Positions 25,572 to 33,584 of a stretch of DNA of 34,434 bases are shown one piece after another. The notes under the pieces were generated by a model, which made no database searches, was not told the origin of the DNA, and saw nothing but the letters and a program-made list of their open reading frames with translations. The translations under genes and the position numbers were made by a program. The DNA is taken from assembly GCA_017615055.1 (NCBI GenBank), contig JAGAAW010000057.1, positions 1-34,434 on the forward strand, in the 5' to 3' direction. The stretch is from Fibrobacter sp. Lineage in GTDB: Bacteria; Fibrobacterota; Fibrobacteria; Fibrobacterales; Fibrobacteraceae. Every line of letters begins with the position of its first letter. Within the stretch, counting starts at the first letter, position 1.

Positions 25572-25573
25572 AT
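25554..25573. promoter_or_regulatory. ArsR/SmtB-type operator over the start codon
   Basis: ATATGAACA (25554-25562), AG, TATTCATAT (25565-25573): arms match at 8 of 9 positions, in the 12-2-12 style of SmtB/CzrA/CadC operators. The start codon (25569-25571) is inside the right arm. An additional half-site-like TTCATATATA follows at 25575-25584, within the -10 region. Confidence 0.75.
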
Positions 25574-25578
25574 TTTCA

Positions 25579-25607
25579 TATATAGAAATCATCCACCCCA
25601 TTGTCAA
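25579..25607 (-). promoter_or_regulatory. Promoter of the metal-sensor/exporter operon
   Basis: TTGACA (25602-25607, perfect) and TATATA (25579-25584) on the minus strand, spaced by 17 bp; transcription should start about 25571-25573. Confidence 0.75.
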
Positions 25608-25690
25608 GGGACACAACGGATATTTTTAGTCAGGGCTTGCACCGTTTCTGCCGAAATTGTTACATTTACCGCAAAATAACGGAGGAATCC

Positions 25691-26617
25691 ATGAATATTT
25701 CAAAGATTATCGCAGCAGGCGCCCTCGCCACCTCGCTCGCGGTCGCACAGGAAGACGCCTGGCCGACAGACGAACAGACCGAGGAACAAACTACTGAGCA
25801 GGCCGATGCTTCGGCAAGCTCAGCAACCGAAGCAGAGGAAGCCGACAGCGAAGCAGCGGAACCGCAAAGCGAAGCAACTGAGGCTACAGCTCAGGCCGAA
25901 GCTAGCGAACCCGCCCCTGCAGCAACCGAACCGGCAGACACTCAGGCCGCCTATAACGACAACACCTACGCAGCAAGTGCCGCAGAAGCCCCGCAGAAGC
26001 AGAGCACCCTCAACGGCAAGACAGGCTTCGGCATCCACGGCGACTTCAACTACAGCACACTGACCGGACTTGCCCAGGACTGGAACATGGGTGACGAGAC
26101 GGACGCCCCGGCAGGTTTCGGCTTCGACGTGGGTCTCCGCGGGCGCATCCCCCTGGTAGACTACCTCCAGTTCGTGCCCGAAGTGAACTTCCACTATGCA
26201 CAGCTCGTCCAGGAAGACGAAACGGCAGAGCGTAAGTTCACCCAGATGGACCTCGAAATCCCGCTCATGATGCGCGCAACTGTCCTGGACATGGTCTACA
26301 TAACAGCGGGCGTGCAGATTACGCTGAACCTCAGTTCCGACGTCAAGTTCGAAGAAGAAGATGTTGAAATCGGTGGCGGACTCGGAACACTGGACATGAG
26401 TTTCAAGGAAGATATCGAACAGAAGGGCTTTGGATTCGGAATCGTCTTCGGTGCAGGCTTCTTTATCATGGAACGCCTCTCCATAGATGCCGCCCTCGTT
26501 CTCGGGTTGACCGACGTCTACGAAAACAAGGAAGACGACGAAGACGCCATCTTTATCAAGATGGACGGCGGCAAGCAGATGACCTTCAAGGCCGGCCTCG
26601 GCTTCTGGTTCATGTAA
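25691..26617 (+). CDS. Outer-membrane beta-barrel protein with acidic Ala/Glu/Thr-rich N-terminal region
   Basis: 308-aa exported protein. The signal peptide ends near SLAVAQ (about residue 19). A low-complexity stretch rich in Ala, Glu, Thr and Ser spans about 20-100, then a barrel of the OMP_b-brl type (about 110-308), with strands such as FGIHGDFNYSTL, GFGFDVGLRGRIPL, LQFVPEVNFHYAQL, VYITAGVQITLNL, FGFGIVFGAGFFI and the terminal MTFKAGLGFWFM ending in an aromatic-Met pattern typical of barrels. GGAGG lies 5-6 nt before the ATG at 25691; the frame extends upstream but overlaps the divergent promoter region. Function is unknown; pore or adhesion roles are equally possible. Followed by a strong bidirectional terminator. 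Confidence 0.82.
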   Translation: MNISKIIAAGALATSLAVAQEDAWPTDEQTEEQTTEQADASASSATEAEEADSEAAEPQSEATEATAQAEASEPAPAATEPADTQAAYNDNTYAASAAEAPQKQSTLNGKTGFGIHGDFNYSTLTGLAQDWNMGDETDAPAGFGFDVGLRGRIPLVDYLQFVPEVNFHYAQLVQEDETAERKFTQMDLEIPLMMRATVLDMVYITAGVQITLNLSSDVKFEEEDVEIGGGLGTLDMSFKEDIEQKGFGFGIVFGAGFFIMERLSIDAALVLGLTDVYENKEDDEDAIFIKMDGGKQMTFKAGLGFWFM

Positions 26618-26670
26618 TCGAACCCGTTTCGCAGCCATGGACCTAGGCCACAGGCCGCGAACCCTCTAGA

Positions 26671-26708
26671 TATAAAAGACCCCGCTCAATGAGCGGGGTT
26701 TCTTTTAC
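26671..26708. terminator. Bidirectional terminator between convergent genes
   Basis: Perfect 8-bp stem CCCCGCTC/GAGCGGGG (26680-26687, 26691-26698) with loop AAT, followed by TTTCTTTTA on the plus strand and preceded by TATAAAAGA, giving TCTTTTATA on the minus strand. Confidence 0.88.
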
Positions 26709-26724
26709 TTAGAACAATCTTGAC

Positions 26725-28029
26725 TTACCAAGCAACATGGCAGTTCACGCCAGCATTAGAGCCAACGTTCAACTTGAAAGCCAATGCGTTTCCACCAGTA
26801 GTAGCGGATACCGGAATAGACGTTGTTACGTAGTCTCCACCAGAAACTTCGTACGTTCCCAGCGTTCCGGAAATCTTTCCATCGCCGGAGCCGCCTCTAT
26901 CGACCTGACATGCAAACGTACACGTTCCTGCATCGGATCCATGCCATCCGGAAGGCAGGCTGAACACAACGGTTGCATCCACGTTTCCAGTAAACGAGAT
27001 TGCATTGGTATTGCCCTGATCCTTGAATTCATAGTCGGGCTTTGTCGCATCCATAGCAACGGCATCTTCGCAGGGGATCGTCACCTTGGTATTGTCGCCA
27101 TTTTCGACCACGTACGAAACGCCACTGACAATATCGCCCTTTGCAGCCACAGCGGCAGTCGCGGATTCACCAGCGCCAACAGCCTTCGTCCAGGTGTAGG
27201 TGAGCGTCAAGCCCGCTGCAGTGGAGCAGCCCGAAGCCATCCATTCTGCCGATTCACCCTTCGACACATCGGGTTGAAGATTCACGCCAAGGCACTTGCA
27301 ACCCGTAATCGGGGCGCCGTTCACGTTCAACGCAGAACAGGTAATCGTCTCGACATTGCCACCAGCGGAAACCGTCACGGATGCAGACTTGGGGCCCGAA
27401 ACCGAGTAGGAAACCGCAGACGCCTTCATGGATCCCGTGGTATCGCAAGTAGCCCTGCTAGCACCTTCACCTCCAAACGTCCAGCTATACTGTGCCTTGA
27501 GCAAGTCATTCGGTGCAAGTTTCACCGTTGCACCCGCCGTAGAGAACGACCAGACAACCGGGGAGTTCAGTTCAGCCGTGGCCGCAGCCGGGGCACAGGA
27601 ACCCATGCCCGAAACAGCCACAACACCGCCCGACGAAGAGGTGGGCTGCTGAACCGGAGCTTCCGAAGAGGAGCTCTGCTGACCAACAGGGCCTATCGAA
27701 GAACCGAAAGAGAACCTGTTCACAGAGGACGAGGTACCGGGAGTGGGCGTTCCGTCCGAAGAAGACACCGAAATCGGATCCTCCGATGATTCAATCTGGA
27801 TTGCCGTACCGTTGGCCTTTGCCATCTCGTTCTGGCAAGCAAGGTCTTCAACACAAGTCTTCTTGGCATCAGCCACCTGAGCCGAGAAGTCGATAGAACC
27901 CGATTCAAACATAGCCTGAAGGTAACTGTCGGTAGCCTCGTTCATGGGCTCCACGGTACCATCACCACAGGCCCAAAAACCGGCAGCCAAGCCGACCGAA
28001 GATAGACCTATCAAAAGTTTCTTTTTCAT
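26725..28029 (-). CDS. Fibrobacter-type surface lipoprotein with Ser-rich linker
   Basis: 434-aa lipoprotein; the signal peptide ends FWAC (Cys21). Residues 22-75 hold a small Cys-containing helical region (KKTCVEDLACQNEMAKANG). Residues 80-140 are Ser/Pro/Thr-rich linkers (SSSSE, TSSSGG) of the kind that separate domains in Fibrobacter secreted proteins. From about 145 to 434 there are repeated beta-rich, Cys-bearing segments (GSCAP.., CDTTGSMKASAVSYSVSG, CEDAVAMDATKPDYEF) that look like tandem Ig-like or beta-sandwich modules. No enzymatic motif is seen; a role at the cell surface, perhaps in substrate contact, is a guess. GAGG lies 7 nt before the ATG. Confidence 0.75.
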   Translation of the reverse strand: MKKKLLIGLSSVGLAAGFWACGDGTVEPMNEATDSYLQAMFESGSIDFSAQVADAKKTCVEDLACQNEMAKANGTAIQIESSEDPISVSSSDGTPTPGTSSSVNRFSFGSSIGPVGQQSSSSEAPVQQPTSSSGGVVAVSGMGSCAPAAATAELNSPVVWSFSTAGATVKLAPNDLLKAQYSWTFGGEGASRATCDTTGSMKASAVSYSVSGPKSASVTVSAGGNVETITCSALNVNGAPITGCKCLGVNLQPDVSKGESAEWMASGCSTAAGLTLTYTWTKAVGAGESATAAVAAKGDIVSGVSYVVENGDNTKVTIPCEDAVAMDATKPDYEFKDQGNTNAISFTGNVDATVVFSLPSGWHGSDAGTCTFACQVDRGGSGDGKISGTLGTYEVSGGDYVTTSIPVSATTGGNALAFKLNVGSNAGVNCHVAW

Positions 28030-28146
28030 AAAAAACCTCTTTTTCTACCTAGAAAATTACATTATTATTTGCAAAAGGGGTAACGGGAATCCTTTTTTGT
28101 GAACGAAAACACGCAAAAAAGCCCCATTTTGCCCGAAAAAATCGCC

Positions 28147-28935
28147 TTATTGCTCCTCGTCCACCGAAATCTTGCGCTGGCCGGTGATAAACTGGTGCAC
28201 GTAGGGGTTGCTGGTGTTCTTGATTTCGTCCACCGTACCCACCTCGATAATGCGCCCGTTCAGGAGCATCGCGATGCGGTCGGCCACCTTGAAAGCGCTC
28301 ACCATGTCGTGGGTAACCACCACCGAAGTCACCCCGAGCTTGCTCTGCATGTCGAGGATGAGGTCGTTAATCACGTCACTCGTGATGGGGTCAAGGCCGG
28401 TCGTCGGTTCGTCGTACAAGAGGATTTCCGGGTTCAATGCGATGGCGCGGGCAAGCGCCACACGCTTGCGCATACCGCCCGAAAGTTCGCTGGGCATCTT
28501 GGTCCTGAACTCGGGGACGAGGTTAATCATCTGGAGTTTCTCGGTCACCACATCCTGGATCTGCCTTTCAGAAAGTTCCGGGTGGTGTTCGCGCAAAGCG
28601 AACGCGATGTTCTCGCCGGTGGTCATCGAGTCAAAGAGTGCACCCATCTGGAAGAGCATACCCATTTTTTTACGGATGGTATGCGTGTCAAAAAACTTCG
28701 GGGTACTGATGGTCACGCCATCAACGGACACCTCGCCTCCATCGGGCTGCAACAGGCCAATCATGTGCTTCAGGATCACGGACTTGCCGCCACCGGACTT
28801 TCCGATGATGACCATCGTCTCGCCGCGCCTGATGTCGAGGTTCACGTCCTCGAGCACGGTCTGCGGGCCGAAGGATTTCTTGAGTCCCTTGAGCCGGATG
28901 GCAATGTCGTTCGGGTCAATCTTTACGTTTGGCAT
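28147..28935 (-). CDS. mlaF: Lipid-asymmetry ABC transporter ATPase MlaF
   Basis: 262-aa ABC ATPase. Walker A GKSGGGKS (45-52), Q-loop LFQMGALFDSMTTGENIAF, signature LSGGMRKRVALARA, Walker B LLYDEPTTGLDP and the switch His in VVVTHDM. The GALFDSMT-type Q-loop and overall length are those of MlaF (Ttg2A), which powers phospholipid movement between the inner and outer membranes with MlaE and MlaD. mlaE lies directly upstream (16 bp gap). No mlaD, mlaB or mlaC gene is in the window. Last gene of the coaBC-to-mlaF unit; no convincing terminator follows, although the 28030-28146 stretch has several T-runs. Confidence 0.92.
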   Translation of the reverse strand: MPNVKIDPNDIAIRLKGLKKSFGPQTVLEDVNLDIRRGETMVIIGKSGGGKSVILKHMIGLLQPDGGEVSVDGVTISTPKFFDTHTIRKKMGMLFQMGALFDSMTTGENIAFALREHHPELSERQIQDVVTEKLQMINLVPEFRTKMPSELSGGMRKRVALARAIALNPEILLYDEPTTGLDPITSDVINDLILDMQSKLGVTSVVVTHDMVSAFKVADRIAMLLNGRIIEVGTVDEIKNTSNPYVHQFITGQRKISVDEEQ

Positions 28936-28951
28936 ATATCACCTGCAAAAA

Positions 28952-29734
28952 CTAGAAGAACATGATTGCATCAAGAATAAAGTCAGAAATCAAAATCATA
29001 AGGCAGCTCGAGACCACCACGTTCATGGTCGCAAGCCCCACACCGCGGGCACCGGCCTGGGCGTTAATCCCGTGGTAGTAACCCAGCACAAAGATGAGCA
29101 CGCCGAACACGAGCGACTTGATCATGCCCGACCAGAGGTCCATGGAATCGAACAGGTACTGCATGCCGGTAGTGTAAGTGTAGGTCGTGATGTCGAGGCC
29201 GAGCACGCACACGATCCATCCACCGATAAGAGCGAGCGCATTCGAGATGGCGGTAAGGCACGGAATCATCGTCATGAAGGCGACAAAGCGCGGAAGAGCG
29301 AGGTAGCGGTAGGGCTCGAGACCGAGCACCGTGTAGGCGGCAAGTTCCTCCTTCTCCTTCATGCTGCCTAGTTCTGCAGCAACGGCACTGCCCACGCGGC
29401 CCGAAAGCACGATAGCGGTAAGCAGTGGTCCAAGCTCGATAAGCACCATCTTGCAGGCGGCTGTACCCACGAACTTGTCGGCCACCAGGTTCTGGAATTC
29501 GAACTCGGCACAGACGGTCGCCACCATGCCTGTAAAGATGGAGGTCACGAACAAGAGCGGGAGGCTTGACACGCCGATAGAAACCATCTGCTTCACGATG
29601 AGGTCAGGGTTCTTGAACACGTGCGGCATCTGCTTGAGCGTCAAAAGCAATATGCACAGCACCTCGCCAATGCTCGAGATGCCATCCACGATGACACGAC
29701 CGATCCACGCTATGGGCCTAAGCAACAGGGGCAT
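28952..29734 (-). CDS. mlaE: Lipid-asymmetry ABC transporter permease MlaE
   Basis: 260-aa MlaE/YrbE permease with about five or six membrane segments. Family stretches: QMVSIGVSSLPLLFVTSIFTGMV, ELGPLLTAIVLSGRVGSAVAAELGSMKEKEELAAYTVLGLEPYRYLALPRFVA (the conserved coupling region), and MIKSLVFGVLIFVLGYYHGINAQAGARGVGLA. It forms the membrane channel of the Mla phospholipid transporter with MlaF. It begins 2 bp after the dnaB stop, with GGAGG of its Shine-Dalgarno inside the dnaB end, so it is co-transcribed with dnaB. Confidence 0.93.
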   Translation of the reverse strand: MPLLLRPIAWIGRVIVDGISSIGEVLCILLLTLKQMPHVFKNPDLIVKQMVSIGVSSLPLLFVTSIFTGMVATVCAEFEFQNLVADKFVGTAACKMVLIELGPLLTAIVLSGRVGSAVAAELGSMKEKEELAAYTVLGLEPYRYLALPRFVAFMTMIPCLTAISNALALIGGWIVCVLGLDITTYTYTTGMQYLFDSMDLWSGMIKSLVFGVLIFVLGYYHGINAQAGARGVGLATMNVVVSSCLMILISDFILDAIMFF

Positions 29735-29736
29735 CG

Positions 29737-31161
29737 CTAGTAACCTCCAAAGTCGGTGCCGCCCGAGAACGACGAATCATCACCGTAGCTGTAATCCTGG
29801 TCTTCACCGCCACCCATCTCGGAATCGTCGAAACCATCCTTGAACAGGGTGCATTCCGGAATAAACGTGAGCGGGATATCCCTCACCGAACCGTTACGGT
29901 GCTTGGCCACGATAAGTTCTGCCTTGTACTTGTCCTCTTCCTTGTGCGTACGCACGAAGGGGCGTTCCACGAACCACACCATGTCGGCATCCTGTTCGAT
30001 AGAACCCGATTCACGCAGGTCACTGAGCTGGGGCCTTTCGCGGCCCTTCTCCTCGACCTTACGGCTTAACTGTGCGAGCGCGATGACCGGAATCTGAAGT
30101 TCCTTCGCCAGAATCTTGAGACCACGCGAAATGGCACCGATAGCGACGGCGCGGTTTTCCTCGTTGCCCGTCTTCATCAGCTGCAGGTAGTCAATCACCA
30201 GCATGTCGAGTTCGCCCTTGCGCTTGAGGTCACGTGCCTTGCTCATGAGTTCCATGATGCCGAGGTCGGCGTTATCGTCCACAAACAGGGGCGCCTGGTT
30301 GATAGGCCCCACGTGAGCCACCAGCTGGTTCATTTCGTCGGAGTTCAGCTTGTTGTTGCGGAGCTTGGACTGGTCCACCCCGGAACGCGAGCAGAGCAGA
30401 CGCTGGGCCAGTTGCACGCCGTCCATTTCCAGGCTGAAGAATGCCACATGCTTGCCGTAATCAATAGCGGCATTCGCGGCAATCGTAAGCGCGAACGAGG
30501 TCTTACCCACACCAGGGCGCGCGGCAAGAATAATCAAGTCGGAATTCTGTAGGCCGTTCGTGAGTTCGTCCAAATCCTTGAGGCCCGTGGGCACACCGGT
30601 CATGCCGTCCCTGCGGGTCGTGAGGCGCTCCAGGAGCGGGCTCATGAACTTCTCGATCGGGCGGAGCGTGTTCTTCACCTGCTTTTCGGCAATCGCAAAC
30701 ACGGCACGTTCGGCAGACTGTAGCACTTCGTCGGGTGCAGACGTAGAATCCATCGCCTGCTTGATGGTTTCCGAAGACATCCTGATGAGCTTGCGCAGCA
30801 CGTACTTGTTGCGCAGGTGCTCAAGGTTCCACTCCACGTTCGCCGAGGAGGCGACACTCTCCATCATCTCGAAAATGTACTCGCGGTTACCCGCCTCGCG
30901 GAGCTTGCCCATCTTCTCGAGTTCGGCAGGCAGCGTGAGCATATCGATAGGAGTGCCCGCACTGTACAGGCTCTTCATGGCACGCCAAATCAGCTGGTGG
31001 CGCTCCAGGTAAAAGAAGTCGTCGTCCGAAACCATCTCGATGGCACGCGCCATCGTATTCGGGTCGCGGAGAATTCCGCCGAGCAGGTAGCGCTCGGCAT
31101 CGGTATCCATCGGGACCTGACGACCTTCAAAATTCTTATTTTCCGTTGCAAATTCAGGCAT
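29737..31161 (-). CDS. dnaB: Replicative DNA helicase DnaB
   Basis: 474-aa hexameric helicase that unwinds DNA at the replication fork. N-terminal domain VPMDTDAERYLLGGILRDPNTMARA; ATPase core with GVPTGLKDLDELTNGLQNSDLIILAARPGVGKTSFAL (Walker A), FFSLEMDGVQLAQRLL, MLVIDYLQLM (Walker B), and the arginine-finger region ELQIPVIALAQLSRKVEEKG..RPQLSDLRESGSIEQDAD. The C-terminus is a Gly/Asp/Ser-rich tail. It lies 47 bp after the UDG-like gene and 2 bp before mlaE. No Shine-Dalgarno is seen; TATATT (31176-31181) lies 14 nt before the ATG, possibly an internal promoter with a very short leader. No intein or frameshift is present. Confidence 0.96.
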   Translation of the reverse strand: MPEFATENKNFEGRQVPMDTDAERYLLGGILRDPNTMARAIEMVSDDDFFYLERHQLIWRAMKSLYSAGTPIDMLTLPAELEKMGKLREAGNREYIFEMMESVASSANVEWNLEHLRNKYVLRKLIRMSSETIKQAMDSTSAPDEVLQSAERAVFAIAEKQVKNTLRPIEKFMSPLLERLTTRRDGMTGVPTGLKDLDELTNGLQNSDLIILAARPGVGKTSFALTIAANAAIDYGKHVAFFSLEMDGVQLAQRLLCSRSGVDQSKLRNNKLNSDEMNQLVAHVGPINQAPLFVDDNADLGIMELMSKARDLKRKGELDMLVIDYLQLMKTGNEENRAVAIGAISRGLKILAKELQIPVIALAQLSRKVEEKGRERPQLSDLRESGSIEQDADMVWFVERPFVRTHKEEDKYKAELIVAKHRNGSVRDIPLTFIPECTLFKDGFDDSEMGGGEDQDYSYGDDSSFSGGTDFGGY

Positions 31162-31208
31162 AACGATTAACAGGAAATATAATTTATATCGGGCTTACGG
31201 TACGCGGG

Positions 31209-32060
31209 CTACGCCTTGAAGTAACTGCTCTTCGGGATATGGACCTTCCAGGTGACCCACTTGAGCTGCTTATCCTGCGCCATGGCGTAGGCATCGACCA
31301 GCGAGCACGTCTTGACGCCCGAAAATTCCATATCGGTACCGGCGTGCTCCTCGAAATTCTTCCCCTTGCCGAATACCTGGTGAAAGAGCGGTTCGCCAAA
31401 GGTCACCATCACCGAGGGGGCGATGAACGAGATTTCCTTCGCGAGCATCTTCCGGAGCGACGCCTCGAGCAGGGCCGGGATGTTACGCGCGGTTCTGCCC
31501 TTGTAGAAGAACGTGACCCCGATGGAATCGGCCGGGATGGAGAGGCTACCGAAAAGGCGCACGAGCATTTCGCCCGCGGGGGTAGCGAAGAACGAGCCGG
31601 GCTGTGCCGGAGGGGCGGGCAGCAAGAGCAAAACCTTCGGGTTTGCGGGGCCCTCGTACAGGACGAGGTCGGCGACGTTCGCGTAGACGACGTCGGACTT
31701 GATAGCCGCATAGAAGGCTTCGAGACTTTCTACGGATTCGAACGCGGCGGCGACCTTCTTGACAGCCGGGCGGGCCGCAGGGATAGCACCCACCGGGGAT
31801 TCGAACAGCGGGGCCGCCTCGTTTATTGCAGGTGCGCTTGCCACCATGTTTGTCGTGGGCGTCGTGTTTATTGCGGGCTTGGAGGGTGCGGCGTTTATCG
31901 CGGGGGTAAACGGCGCCGGGCTTGCAGGGGCAGGCCTGGACGGTGCCGCAGCACGCTTCTCAAGGGTCCACGGTTCGTCGAGAAACACCTCGGAATCCCC
32001 CATGTCGATCTGGCCACGGAGATACTTGCGAAGTTCTGCAAAGTCAAATTCTTCCGGCAT
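31209..32060 (-). CDS. Degenerate uracil-DNA-glycosylase-like protein with Ala/Pro linker
   Basis: 283-aa protein. Residues 1-34 form a short conserved-looking head (MPEEFDFAELRKYLRGQID). Residues ~35-100 are an Ala/Pro/Asn linker with three PAIN repeats. Residues ~120-283 look like a family-4-type UDG fold: NPKVLLLLPAP, TPAGEMLVRLFGSLSIPADSIGVTFFYKG, LLEASLRKMLAKEISFIAPSVMVTFGEPLFHQVFG. The key features of active family-4 enzymes are missing: no GEAPG motif, no HPS motif, and only one cysteine, so no 4Fe-4S cluster. It may be a non-catalytic relative or a divergent enzyme. It begins 12 bp after coaBC with GAGGG before the ATG, and dnaB follows, so it travels with replication genes. Confidence 0.65.
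   Translation of the reverse strand: MPEEFDFAELRKYLRGQIDMGDSEVFLDEPWTLEKRAAAPSRPAPASPAPFTPAINAAPSKPAINTTPTTNMVASAPAINEAAPLFESPVGAIPAARPAVKKVAAAFESVESLEAFYAAIKSDVVYANVADLVLYEGPANPKVLLLLPAPPAQPGSFFATPAGEMLVRLFGSLSIPADSIGVTFFYKGRTARNIPALLEASLRKMLAKEISFIAPSVMVTFGEPLFHQVFGKGKNFEEHAGTDMEFSGVKTCSLVDAYAMAQDKQLKWVTWKVHIPKSSYFKA
31821..31904 (-). repeat. Three in-frame short repeats encoding PAIN
   Basis: On the plus strand GTTTATTGCAGG, GTTTATTGCGGG and GTTTATCGCGGG begin at 31821, 31865 and 31893. They encode PAIN in the linker of the UDG-like protein. Confidence 0.7.
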
Positions 32061-32072
32061 GTTCCCTCACCA

Positions 32073-33464
32073 CTATACTCTTAGTTTATCAATAACAAAT
32101 CCGACAATTTCCTGGGCCAGGTCGACCTTGCCGCCCATCTTCATCTCGGGCACGTCCATACCGGGGCGCACCAGCGTGTAGCGCACGCAATCGTGCCCGA
32201 ATCCGGAATCGCTTGCGACCGGGGCGTTCAACAGGAGGGCGTCGGCACCGCTCTTCACGAGTTTTTCTGCGGCGTGCTCCTTGAAGTGGTCGGTCTCGAG
32301 CGCGAAACCGACGATAACCTGATGCTTGGGGCTGGAGTTCTGGTTACGGGATGCACCGGCATTCTGGCTACGGGATGCTTCCTTGCCGGTACGGGATGCG
32401 CGGGCCGCAGTGCAGTCGCGCAATATATTCGGGTTCGGTACAAGCTCTATCGTGAGCTGGCTCCGGCTGTCCTTGATCTTCGCGTCGGCGGCGTGGGCGG
32501 GGCGGTAGTCCGCTACCGCCGCGCAATGCACGACGGCGTCAGCCTGGTCGAGCCTTTCCATCACGGCGTCGTGCATGTCCCGGGCGCTACGCACGCGCGT
32601 AACCTTCACTCCGCCCGGGAACGCCGCCTCCATCGGGCCCGCAACGACTTCAACCTCAAAGCCGTTCGCGTAGAAAACGGAAGCAAGCGCCACTGCAGTC
32701 TTCCCGCTACTGCGGTTGCTGATGTAGCGCACCGGGTCAATCGCCTCCTCGGTACGGCCCGCAGTCAGCAGGACTTTCTTGCCGTAGCCAGGGAGTGTCT
32801 TGTCTTGCGTGGGCGGGACATCCTTGCCGACGGGCACTGCCGGCGCGCAGTACTTACCGTTTTTACAAGTGCCGGTTCGAACCGTATGGTTCCCGGATGC
32901 TTCGCATCCAGGATGACATTCCGGCGAATTCGCTTCCAGCCATTCCACAATCTCCGCCGGTTCCATAAGCCTTCCCTGCCCCACCTCGCCACAAGCAAGT
33001 TCACCTGCGGGCGATTCGAGTACGGTCGTACTTTCGAACCCGCGCAGCACCTCAAGGTTGCGCTTGACCGCCGGGCTATTGTACATCGCGACGTTCATCG
33101 CAGGGGCGATTACGCGCGGGCACGTGCAGCTCATAAAGCAGAGGCTCACCGGGTCGTCGGCGATACCGCAGGCGAATTTCCCGATAACGTTCGCGGTCGC
33201 GGGCACCACCAGGTAGAGGTCCGCCCACCGCGGAAAGTCTATATGCTGGAAAGGCCGCGCCTCCACGGCACCGTTCTTCAGGTACACGGGGCACTTGCTG
33301 AGGCTTGCAAACGTGAGCGGCGCCACGAACTCCGTCGCGGCCTCCGTCATGCACACGCGCACCTCGGCTCCCTTCTTCTGCAACAGGCGCAAAAGCTCGC
33401 AGCTCTTGTACACCGCGATACCGCCCGAGACACCCAGAAGGATTTTCTTTCCAGCAAGATTCAT
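32073..33464 (-). CDS. coaBC: Bifunctional CoaBC (4'-phosphopantothenoylcysteine decarboxylase / phosphopantothenate-cysteine ligase)
   Basis: 463-aa flavoprotein performing two steps of coenzyme A synthesis. CoaC half (about 1-175): MNLAGKKILLGVSGGIAVYKSCELLR, LYLVVPATANVIGKFACGIADD and VIAPAMNVAMYNSPAV. CoaB half (about 235-463): KKVLLTAGRTEEAIDPVRYISNRSSGK, AAVADYRPAHA, VPNPNIL and VGFALETD. It is about 60 residues longer than usual because of two inserts. The inter-domain linker (about 180-230) contains an in-frame REP-like element (residues 183-194), and CoaB has an insert with three ASR repeats (about 355-375). The start at 33464 fits the family N-terminus; TATCTT lies 7 nt upstream and there is no Shine-Dalgarno. 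First gene of the coaBC-UDG-like-dnaB-mlaE-mlaF unit. Confidence 0.93.
   Translation of the reverse strand: MNLAGKKILLGVSGGIAVYKSCELLRLLQKKGAEVRVCMTEAATEFVAPLTFASLSKCPVYLKNGAVEARPFQHIDFPRWADLYLVVPATANVIGKFACGIADDPVSLCFMSCTCPRVIAPAMNVAMYNSPAVKRNLEVLRGFESTTVLESPAGELACGEVGQGRLMEPAEIVEWLEANSPECHPGCEASGNHTVRTGTCKNGKYCAPAVPVGKDVPPTQDKTLPGYGKKVLLTAGRTEEAIDPVRYISNRSSGKTAVALASVFYANGFEVEVVAGPMEAAFPGGVKVTRVRSARDMHDAVMERLDQADAVVHCAAVADYRPAHAADAKIKDSRSQLTIELVPNPNILRDCTAARASRTGKEASRSQNAGASRNQNSSPKHQVIVGFALETDHFKEHAAEKLVKSGADALLLNAPVASDSGFGHDCVRYTLVRPGMDVPEMKMGGKVDLAQEIVGFVIDKLRV
32346..32399 (-). repeat. Short tandem repeats in the CoaB half
   Basis: ACGGGATGC recurs at 32346, 32370 and 32391 on the plus strand (periods 24 and 21 bp, both multiples of three). 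They encode the ASR triplets of the insert. Confidence 0.8.
32884..32918 (-). repeat. REP-like palindromic element, copy inside coaBC
   Basis: 35 bp; on the minus strand it begins TGTCATCCTGGA and ends TCCGGGAACCATAC. The stem GGATGC/GCATCC with loop GAA replaces GGACAC/GTGTCC with loop ATC of the copy at 22989-23023, so paired bases changed together. It is read in frame as CHPGCEASGNHT in the CoaBC linker. Confidence 0.75.
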
Positions 33465-33477
33465 GAAATGCAAGATA
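33465..33477 (-). promoter_or_regulatory. Start-adjacent -10 element of coaBC
   Basis: TATCTT (33472-33477 on the minus strand), then GCATTTC, then the ATG at 33464. The same 7-nt spacing occurs at ispD, the Ski2-like gene and the metal sensor; no Shine-Dalgarno is present. Confidence 0.45.
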
Positions 33478-33543
33478 GAAAAACTAGGGCGGTTTCACCC
33501 TTCCCGATGGCGCACCCGGCCCGCACGAACTCGCTTTTTCCCG

Positions 33544-33584
33544 AAAAAACAGACCAAAGGGGGCGTTTGTCGCAATTTGGTCTG
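33544..33584 (-). terminator. Terminator-like hairpin upstream of coaBC, proximal copy
   Basis: Perfect 9-bp arms CAGACCAAA/TTTGGTCTG (33550-33558 and 33576-33584) with a 17-nt loop. On the minus strand it is followed by TTTTTTCGGG. It lies about 90-120 bp before the coaBC start. Confidence 0.55.

Noticed and set aside
25572-25616. Longer start for the metal sensor
   Set aside because: Would place codons over a perfect TTGACA -35 and the -10; the family N-terminus fits the shorter start.
32346-32399. Short direct repeats as a CRISPR remnant
   Set aside because: Units are 9 bp with periods of 24 and 21 bp, inside an intact coding frame.
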